A stretch of DNA of 64,000 bases from JAZDFP01 sp043801445 (lineage in GTDB: Bacteria > Planctomycetota > MHYJ01 > JACQXL01). This document shows, one piece after another, positions 44,907-51,381 of the stretch. The stretch spans positions 1 to 64,000 of the forward strand of contig JAZDMB010000031.1 of the NCBI GenBank assembly GCA_043801445.1. The letters run 5' to 3'. How positions within the stretch are numbered: the stretch's first letter is position 1; the number at the start of each line of letters is the position of its first letter. The translations under genes and the position numbers were made by a program. The notes under the pieces were generated by a model, which searched no databases, was not told the origin of the DNA, and saw nothing but the letters and a program-made list of their open reading frames with translations.

Positions 44907-46631
44907 TTACTTGCTGATTTTAGTGCTCCTATCTAAATAATTAATCCACTTAACCTCTTTTTTTATATCTTCAAACCATTTCTCAATAAACTTACTCTTT
45001 TTATCAGAGGCAATTCTACCTTGAATATCTTTCTGCTCGGCTTCAAATTTAGCAGGGTCCGGTACCCGTTTTTCCAATAACTGAATGACATAATACAGAT
45101 TGTTATCCGCAAAAACACCGAATTCGCCTTTTTGCTTCTTGAATAATGAATCTTTCAATTCTTTCCCGGCCGGTTTAATCAGAATAAGATTATCTTCCGA
45201 ATTGAAAAATACAGTCCTGGCGATTTTACCGCTTTCCTTTGCCAATGTTTCAAACCATTTTTTTCTCAATTCATAAGTCAGATTATCATCGTTCTTTTTA
45301 TCCTTGAGTTCCTCGTTAACCTTATCAGATATATTCTGGACGAGTTTATCAGCGTTTGACTTAGCCGTCTCGTCGGATTTATACCTGATAAAATCCAAAC
45401 TAACCTTCTCCTTTAATTGAGCCGTCAGTTTGGGTATATAAGTCCCCTGCTTCTTTAGAAGCCTGAATATAAAATGTCCTTTATCCGTTGAAATACTCCG
45501 GTTGACCTCTCCTTCCTGTGCCGAGGCTACCTGTTTTGTAAAAAACGATGACTCCCCTACTTCCTTTTCCAATTCGCTGATATTTTCAAGAGCAACAAAT
45601 CCTGTTACCTGATAATTAATGTTAAATTCCTTAGCCAGTTCTTTGAAATCAATCGGTTTATCCTGCAATTCAAGTAACGTAATCTTTCCTTCTGCCTTCG
45701 TAATACGCTCTATAGCTTGTTCTTTAGCCGTATCTGCTGATAATTTGTTTATGATGTCATCTTGGGCTTCCACAAATGACTTAGTCGGATATTCTTTTTC
45801 TCTATTTCTGCTATAGTAGTTCTGCATTGATTCATCAGATGGTTTAGACAACTCATTTTGAATCTTATCCGCAGCAGCCATGATATATTCAATCTGCACT
45901 TTTTGGGGTATTTCATATTTACCGTTATTTTGCTGAAAATACCGGGCTAACTCGTCCTGGCTTTTTACTGTGGTCTTATCCAGATAATACTCCGGGTCAA
46001 AAGCCAGCCACTGAATTTTAATCTCTTCAGCCTTGGATAAAAAATCATCATATGCCTCTTTGGTATTAGCCGAAATAGATGCCGTAACCATATTACGATA
46101 TTTATTTATTTTCATGAATTCGCCGACAACCTCTTCGAAAAGTATCTCTGAAACACGCCAATTATTTAATGTCCAGACATATTTTTCATAAGAAAATCCT
46201 TCCTCTTTGTTGCCGAATAGAGGCAGCGTTTTGATAAAATCCCTGATTTCGCTCGGTGTTACGGTCATACCCGACTGATCAGCTAAAGCATCCAGCATCA
46301 ATACCAGCCAGGCTAGGTTATCAAAATACGTCTCTTTCTGCTTTTGGTAAAGTTCTATATCGGTCATATCAAAAGGAGGCTGGAAAGTAAGATAGAAAGA
46401 ATTATTGTTAAAATGAGCCAGCAAGCATTCGGTCCAGATTATACAGTGCTGCCGTCGGTTTTGGAATTCTTGTATCGTTATTCTCTTACCCCTAATCTCG
46501 CCGGCCATGTTCTCTTTACTCTTAGAATTGAAAATTGACGACATTTCCGAGGTGATACCAAATGTCAATGCGGTAAAAATTACCAATCCAAACAGAATCT
46601 TCTTTTCGTGTTTTTGAAATGTTCTTAACAT
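44907..46631 (-). CDS. SurA/PpiD-like periplasmic chaperone (SurA N-terminal domain)
   Basis: A protein of 574 residues. A cytoplasmic tail, one membrane helix at about 13-32 (ILFGLVIFTALTFGI), then a long helical SurA_N-type chaperone domain (MTVTPSEIRDFIKTLPLF) and parvulin-like segments (KVQIEYIMAAADKIQ near 240; the classical active-site residues are not clear). Architecture matches PpiD, which escorts secreted proteins at the inner membrane. It follows the scpB gene by only 4 bases and was probably transcribed with it. Confidence 0.75.
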   Translation of the reverse strand: MLRTFQKHEKKILFGLVIFTALTFGITSEMSSIFNSKSKENMAGEIRGKRITIQEFQNRRQHCIIWTECLLAHFNNNSFYLTFQPPFDMTDIELYQKQKETYFDNLAWLVLMLDALADQSGMTVTPSEIRDFIKTLPLFGNKEEGFSYEKYVWTLNNWRVSEILFEEVVGEFMKINKYRNMVTASISANTKEAYDDFLSKAEEIKIQWLAFDPEYYLDKTTVKSQDELARYFQQNNGKYEIPQKVQIEYIMAAADKIQNELSKPSDESMQNYYSRNREKEYPTKSFVEAQDDIINKLSADTAKEQAIERITKAEGKITLLELQDKPIDFKELAKEFNINYQVTGFVALENISELEKEVGESSFFTKQVASAQEGEVNRSISTDKGHFIFRLLKKQGTYIPKLTAQLKEKVSLDFIRYKSDETAKSNADKLVQNISDKVNEELKDKKNDDNLTYELRKKWFETLAKESGKIARTVFFNSEDNLILIKPAGKELKDSLFKKQKGEFGVFADNNLYYVIQLLEKRVPDPAKFEAEQKDIQGRIASDKKSKFIEKWFEDIKKEVKWINYLDRSTKISK

Positions 46632-46635
46632 AATT

Positions 46636-47160
46636 TTATTTTACCTCTTCTATTTTAGGTAAGTCGTTAATTGATGATAATCCTAAAACTTCTAGAAAGT
46701 TATTAGTCGTGCCGTAAAGTATGGGCCGGCCCAATGATTCCCCGCGTCCGGCAATCCGGACCAGTTTCTTGTCCATCAACCCGCGGATAATCGCGCTGGA
46801 ATCCACGCCTCTGATAGAATCTATCTCAGCCCTCATTATCGGCTGTTTATATGCAATAATTGACAGCGTTTCCAAAGCCGCATTGGATATAACTCCATCG
46901 TTCCGGCTCTCGTGTAACTTTACCAGATACGGATGATATTCTGGAATAGTCCTTATTTGGAAACCGCCGGCAACTTCGTTAATAGTAAACGAATGACTAT
47001 TTGTCTTATATATGCCATTCAATTCGTCAATACACTGTTTAACCTGAGCCGGAGAAATATTATCTCCGATGATATCCTTTATCCGGTTAATCGTAAGCGG
47101 TTTTTCAGATGAGAATAATAACGACTCTACGATGAATTTAAGATTATTCGGTTCGGCCAT
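46636..47160 (-). CDS. scpB: Segregation and condensation protein ScpB
   Basis: A protein of 174 residues, a typical ScpB with two winged-helix domains. LLFSSEKPLTINRIKDIIGD opens the first; AALETLSIIAYKQPIMRAEIDSIRGVDSSAIIRGLMDKKLVR is the family's most conserved stretch in the second. ScpB binds ScpA and the SMC heads. No scpA in the window. It lies between eno and the chaperone gene on the minus strand. Confidence 0.95.
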   Translation of the reverse strand: MAEPNNLKFIVESLLFSSEKPLTINRIKDIIGDNISPAQVKQCIDELNGIYKTNSHSFTINEVAGGFQIRTIPEYHPYLVKLHESRNDGVISNAALETLSIIAYKQPIMRAEIDSIRGVDSSAIIRGLMDKKLVRIAGRGESLGRPILYGTTNNFLEVLGLSSINDLPKIEEVK

Positions 47161-47175
47161 TTTATTTATTATATA

Positions 47176-48471
47176 TTATCTGTGTCCATCTGTGTTAATC
47201 TGTGGTTGCATTTTATGTAATTTCGCTTCTTTACCTAACAAAGATTCTATTCTCAGTAATTGATTATATTTAGCCACCCGGTCGGTGCGCGAGGCAGAAC
47301 CGGTCTTAATCATACCGGCATTAGTCGCCACTGCCAAATCGGCAATGAAAGTGTCCTCGGTCTCGCCTGAACGATGCGAAACCATAAACGTATAATTATT
47401 CTTCTTTGCAAGATTGATGGTATTTAATGTCTCGGTCAACGTACCGATTTGATTCAGCTTTATCAGAATAGAATTTGCCACGCCTTCCTTTATCCCCCGT
47501 TTTAATCTGGTGGGATTGGTAACAAAAACATCATCGCCCACAATTTGTATTTTCTTGCCGAGTGTTTGGGTCAGCAAGGCCCAGCCGCTCCAGTCATCCT
47601 GTGCCATACCGTCTTCAATGGATATTATCGGATATTGCCCGACCCAGTTCCTGTATAAATCAACCATCTGTTCGGATGAATAGACCTGCTTGGAAGACTT
47701 TTTGAATACATAGGAATTATTCTCGAAAAATTCGCTGGCAGCACTGTCAATTGCTAAAGCCACATCACTACCTGCCTTGTATCCTGCCTGTTCTATGGCT
47801 TTCAAAATGACCTCAAATGCCTCTTCGTTGGATTTCAGGTTCGGCGCAAAACCGCCCTCATCGCCCACCGAGGTGGAATAACCCATACCTTTAAGAACCT
47901 TCTTAAGATTATGAAAAACCTCTACGCCCATCCGCAATGCCTCTGAGAAAGTCTGGGCGCCGTGCGGCACAATCATAAATTCCTGGATATCCAGACTGCT
48001 ATCGGCATGGGCGCCGCCATTAACTATATTCATAAATGGAACGGGCAGAGTCTTGGCATCCGGACCGCCCAGATACAAATAAAGCGGCGCCTTCTTGCCA
48101 TTAGCCGCTGCACGGGCGCAAGCCATCGAAACCGCTACCATAGCATTTGCGCCTAATTTACTTTTATTGGCAGTCCCATCAAGTTCGATTAATAAATTAT
48201 CAACCGCCTTTTGTTTGGTAATTGATTTTCCGAGCAGCGCCGGAGCGATAATATCATTAATATTAGACACGGCTTTGGTCACACCTTTGCCCAGATACCG
48301 TTTGGGGTCGGCATCGCGTAATTCCAATGCCTCGTGCTCGCCGGTAGAAGCGCCGGACGGCGCTGCGGCTCTGCCTAAAACACCATTCGTCAAAAGAACA
48401 TCCGCCTCTACTGTAGGATTACCCCTGGAATCCAATATTTCACGACCGACAACACATTCTATTTTACTCAT
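47176..48471 (-). CDS. eno: Enolase
   Basis: A protein of 431 residues from the ATG at 48471 (MSKIECVVGREILDSRGNP); a Met six codons further up is not conserved in type. It interconverts 2-phosphoglycerate and phosphoenolpyruvate. Metal and active-site motifs are present: SIEDGMAQDDW, VGDDVFVTNP, LIKLNQIGT, SHRSGETED. The natural C-terminus would be near LLRIESLLGKEAKLHK; the last nine residues (PQINTDGHR) and the stop are read from a CCACAGATTAACACAGATGG word. Confidence 0.97.
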   Translation of the reverse strand: MSKIECVVGREILDSRGNPTVEADVLLTNGVLGRAAAPSGASTGEHEALELRDADPKRYLGKGVTKAVSNINDIIAPALLGKSITKQKAVDNLLIELDGTANKSKLGANAMVAVSMACARAAANGKKAPLYLYLGGPDAKTLPVPFMNIVNGGAHADSSLDIQEFMIVPHGAQTFSEALRMGVEVFHNLKKVLKGMGYSTSVGDEGGFAPNLKSNEEAFEVILKAIEQAGYKAGSDVALAIDSAASEFFENNSYVFKKSSKQVYSSEQMVDLYRNWVGQYPIISIEDGMAQDDWSGWALLTQTLGKKIQIVGDDVFVTNPTRLKRGIKEGVANSILIKLNQIGTLTETLNTINLAKKNNYTFMVSHRSGETEDTFIADLAVATNAGMIKTGSASRTDRVAKYNQLLRIESLLGKEAKLHKMQPQINTDGHR

Positions 48472-48529
48472 AATGCAGATATTACACAATTTATAATAAA
48501 TAGTTCAAGAAAATTATAATAAATTAAAT

Positions 48530-48637
48530 GCGGCAACAAGTTTTGTTAGCTTCACAGCCCGTTAGAAAGAACACAACTTAGAGATAAAGATAAACATATT
48601 AGTCCTCACCCCCAACCGAGAACTTTCTAACGGGGCA
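48530..48637 (-). repeat. Family D element, copy D8
   Basis: 108 bp, minus orientation. Arms match D4; the loop shares TAGAGATAAAGATAAACAT with D4. The tail is diverged (GTTGCCGC end rather than CTACTGC). First repeat of the gene-free stretch 48490-50205. Confidence 0.8.
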
Positions 48638-48773
48638 TGTTGAGAATAATTACCACAAAGAATACAAAGTTATTAGACATTAGTTATTAGTCATTCTTTA
48701 GTGTTAATCTGCCTGCCTACTTAGTGAAATCTGTGGTTAAAATTTTAGGTTAATTCCCGGACTTCTGCAAGAT

Positions 48774-49081
48774 AGAGGTCAAGTAGATGGCGTATAGAGG
48801 TCAAGTATGTGTGTTATAAAGGTCAAGTAGATGGCGTATAGAGGTTAAGTATGCGTGTTATAAAGGTCAAGTAGATGGCGTATAAAGGTCAAGTATGCGT
48901 GTTATAAAGGTCAAGTATATGGCGTATAGAGGTCAAGTATGCGTGTTATAAGGGTCAAGTAGATGGCGTATAGAGGTCGAGTATGCGTGTTATAGAGGTC
49001 AAGTATATGGCGTATAAAGGACAAGTATGCGTGTCGTAGAGGTCAAGTATGCGTCAGGTAGAGGGCGAGTATACGCCTTAT
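48774..49081. repeat. Tandem array of fourteen 22-bp units (array 2)
   Basis: Fourteen units of exactly 22 bp with the core AGGTCAAGTA. Units alternate between GATGGCGTAT and TGCGTGTTAT ends, giving a 44-bp higher-order repeat, and degenerate at the right end. Unit number, unit length and total (308 bp) equal those of array 1 although the sequence is different. No coding potential. Flanked by inverted family D copies D8 and D9. Confidence 0.9.
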
Positions 49082-49210
49082 ACTCCATATCAGTAACCAA
49101 GGTAGTCGGTATCTACTACCCTACCTACCCCCCCCTGTCGTTTTGAAGGAAATCACCTGTTCCAAAGGCGTGAAAGTAATGGTTTTTAGAGAATTGTTAT
49201 CATAATACCC

Positions 49211-49319
49211 TGCCCCGTTAGAAGCGAACACGACCAAAGGAATAATCTTTTGAGTAAGTCTAATTACTCGCTATTGGACGCTTCTAACGGGCTGTGAAGC
49301 AGCAAAAACTTGCTACTGC
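49211..49319 (+). repeat. Family D element, copy D9
   Basis: 109 bp, arms CCCGTTAGAAGCGAAC and GGACGCTTCTAACGGG, tail GTGAAGCAGC...CTTGCTACTGC. The loop is unrelated to the other copies apart from the arm-proximal bases. Confidence 0.85.
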
Positions 49320-49379
49320 ATTATAATAAATGAGTTAAGGAAATAGACTGTCCTCCACCCCAAATTGTCTGGTGCCTGA

Positions 49380-49905
49380 AACGAGCCGTTCGTTGCTCTC
49401 TACGAACTGGTTGTTGCCCTCTACGAACCGGTCGTTGCCTTCAGTGAACAGTTCCCCGCCCTGAACGAAACGTTCTGTGAAGTCAGTGAACCGTTCCCCG
49501 CCCTGAATGAACCGTTCATCCCTTGGGATAACTCTTTCACTCCTTAGAGTAACTCTTTCACTCCTTGGAGTAACCCATTCACTCCTGGGAGTAACTCTTT
49601 CACTCCTGGGAGTAACTCTTTCACTCATTAGAGTAACTCTTTCACTCCTAGAAGTGACTCTTTCACTCCTTGGAGTAACCCATTCACTCCTGGGAGTAAC
49701 TCTTTCATTCCTTGGAGCGAACCACTCATTCCTTGGAGCGAACTATTCATTCCTTGGAACGAACCACTCATTCCTTGGAGCGAACCGTTCATTCCGTGGA
49801 GTGAACCGCTCATTCCTTGGAATGAACCATTCATCCCTCATGACAAACCGTTCATTCTTGGGACTGAACCGTTCATTCCTTGGAATGAACCATTTATTCC
49901 CAAGA
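49380..49905. repeat. Minisatellite of about twenty-five 21-bp units (heptapeptide-coding frame)
   Basis: Units of 21 bp with the core TCATTCCTTGGAGCGAA or TCACTCCTTGGAGTAAC. Two subfamilies lie in blocks, and the left end is more diverged. On the minus strand one frame (50051 to 49335) reads as heptads of the type NERFxPR/SERVTPR with a single TAG at 49743-49745 in place of a TGG. No ribosome site or convincing N-terminus is present, so it may be a decayed repeat protein or a non-coding minisatellite that is open by periodicity. Confidence 0.75.
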
Positions 49906-49998
49906 TATGGCGGGGCGGACTCACTTCTACGAGGAAGTAAAGACAGGGGGGTATGCCTATTTTGGTAAAATGATGCCTTCCCGCCAAAGGCGGGTCTG

Positions 49999-50055
49999 TC
50001 CGCCAGAGGCGGATCTGCCTCAGGCACAGAGGTGCCCCCAAAAGACTGCATCCGA
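49999..50055 (+). repeat. Family E element, intergenic
   Basis: 57 bp, TCCGCCAGAGGCGGATC to ACTGCATCCGA, preceded by a second hairpin CCCGCCAAAGGCGGG. It is a non-coding copy and a useful reference for the coding ones. The remaining bases to 50205 contain further short palindromes (GGTATTCTCAATAGAATACC). Confidence 0.85.
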
Positions 50056-50205
50056 CCTATGGCACAGGGACGCCCGAGATTATCCCTTTCGGGACTCCAT
50101 AATGGAGTACCGGTATTCTCAATAGAATACCGTAAGGTATCCCCTACCGAAAAACTGGCTTAGATAGTGGATTACCAAGGACGGTGGGTGTCACTAACCC
50201 AATTA

Positions 50206-51381
50206 TTAGGGTATGCTGTCTCCATAACACGGACAGGGAAATTCTAAAGTTATGGGTGGTTTTAATTCAAATGCTCCAGAGAAGGTAATGCGGATTTTAT
50301 AGTCCTTTTCGCCTATAATAGTTGAAAGATGATTCTTAATACCATCAATATCTTTTATGATACTTTTACAGAATTGGGGATGCACCGAAATATTAATCCA
50401 ACCGATGAAATGCTTACCTTGTTTAATCGCATCTTTATAACTATTATCAAAACTACCAATGTGCCTTAAAATATCTATCTTGACCAACGCTGGGATAAAT
50501 GATTGGCCTTCATCCCAAACATTAGTACCATAACGCACATTAAAAATACTTCCATTATTTGTCGCATTCTTAAATGCAATTTTGATTTCATGTTTTTCTT
50601 TTGGCTCTCCGACACGATTTTCCCTTAGCAGAAATTCGATTGTTTTAGCATTATCACATTCATAATTATCCTCATAAATATCAACATTCAATTCTAAATC
50701 ACCCACCTGCTTTTTATCCTCGTAATAATATTCAGGAATTATCTTGCTGTAGTGATTTAACAAACTAATAAGATGCGTATTTAGAAACAAAATCACTTTG
50801 TCTCTGAATCTATAACCAATTTCTTTAGCGTCGCTAATGTGTATGCGATTATAATTACGTAAAATACTATTTCCCTCGATACACAATAATCCCCTGATTG
50901 TATCTTCTATTACTTGATAATTAAAATCCAAACTAAGTTTTGTTTTAACAGATACAATCAGGTTGTCATTACACAGCCAATCGCCAACAGGACCAATCTT
51001 TTCTATTTTCTTAAACTTTTCTTTCTCTAATTCTTTATAAATAAGCATTTCTCCACTTAGAGACTTTAACTCTCCAGCAATTTTATCTGCGTTTCCCACC
51101 TTGTTACTTTTAGAAACCTCTGCAAGAAGTTTTATTAGATTATCTTCTGTAATTACTTTCTCCCATTCCATTAAATTGTTATTAATATCTGTTAAATCAT
51201 TTTCAAATAAACCTAATACTAAAGAACTCGCTAATGGATTGGTAAGATTCTTGACCCATTCTTGTAATAGTTTCCCTAAATATTTCTTAACATAAGGCGT
51301 ATTGCATAAGTTGCTTTCATATAAAAACCAGTTATGTAACTCATTTTCGCTTATAAATCGTATGGGCATTACATCCATCAT
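50206..51381 (-). CDS. R-M-associated protein, possible PD-(D/E)XK-like nuclease
   Basis: A protein of 391 residues, not recognised as a whole. It overlaps the R-M gene by 4 bases (ATGA-type overlap), so the two are coupled. Around residue 115-150, LKSLSGEMLIYKELEKE is followed by GDWLCNDNLIVSVKTK, a helix-then-D...VxVKxK arrangement that looks like a PD-(D/E)XK nuclease core with a variant last motif. The C-terminal half is beta-rich. A role as the cutting or specificity partner of the methylase is likely from position. Low GC content. Confidence 0.6.
   Translation of the reverse strand: MMDVMPIRFISENELHNWFLYESNLCNTPYVKKYLGKLLQEWVKNLTNPLASSLVLGLFENDLTDINNNLMEWEKVITEDNLIKLLAEVSKSNKVGNADKIAGELKSLSGEMLIYKELEKEKFKKIEKIGPVGDWLCNDNLIVSVKTKLSLDFNYQVIEDTIRGLLCIEGNSILRNYNRIHISDAKEIGYRFRDKVILFLNTHLISLLNHYSKIIPEYYYEDKKQVGDLELNVDIYEDNYECDNAKTIEFLLRENRVGEPKEKHEIKIAFKNATNNGSIFNVRYGTNVWDEGQSFIPALVKIDILRHIGSFDNSYKDAIKQGKHFIGWINISVHPQFCKSIIKDIDGIKNHLSTIIGEKDYKIRITFSGAFELKPPITLEFPCPCYGDSIP

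Noticed and set aside
49335..50051. Secreted or structural heptad protein called as an intact gene
   Set aside because: It has an internal TAG, no ribosome site and an N-terminus made of family E repeat; a 21-bp period keeps any frame open, so coding is not shown.
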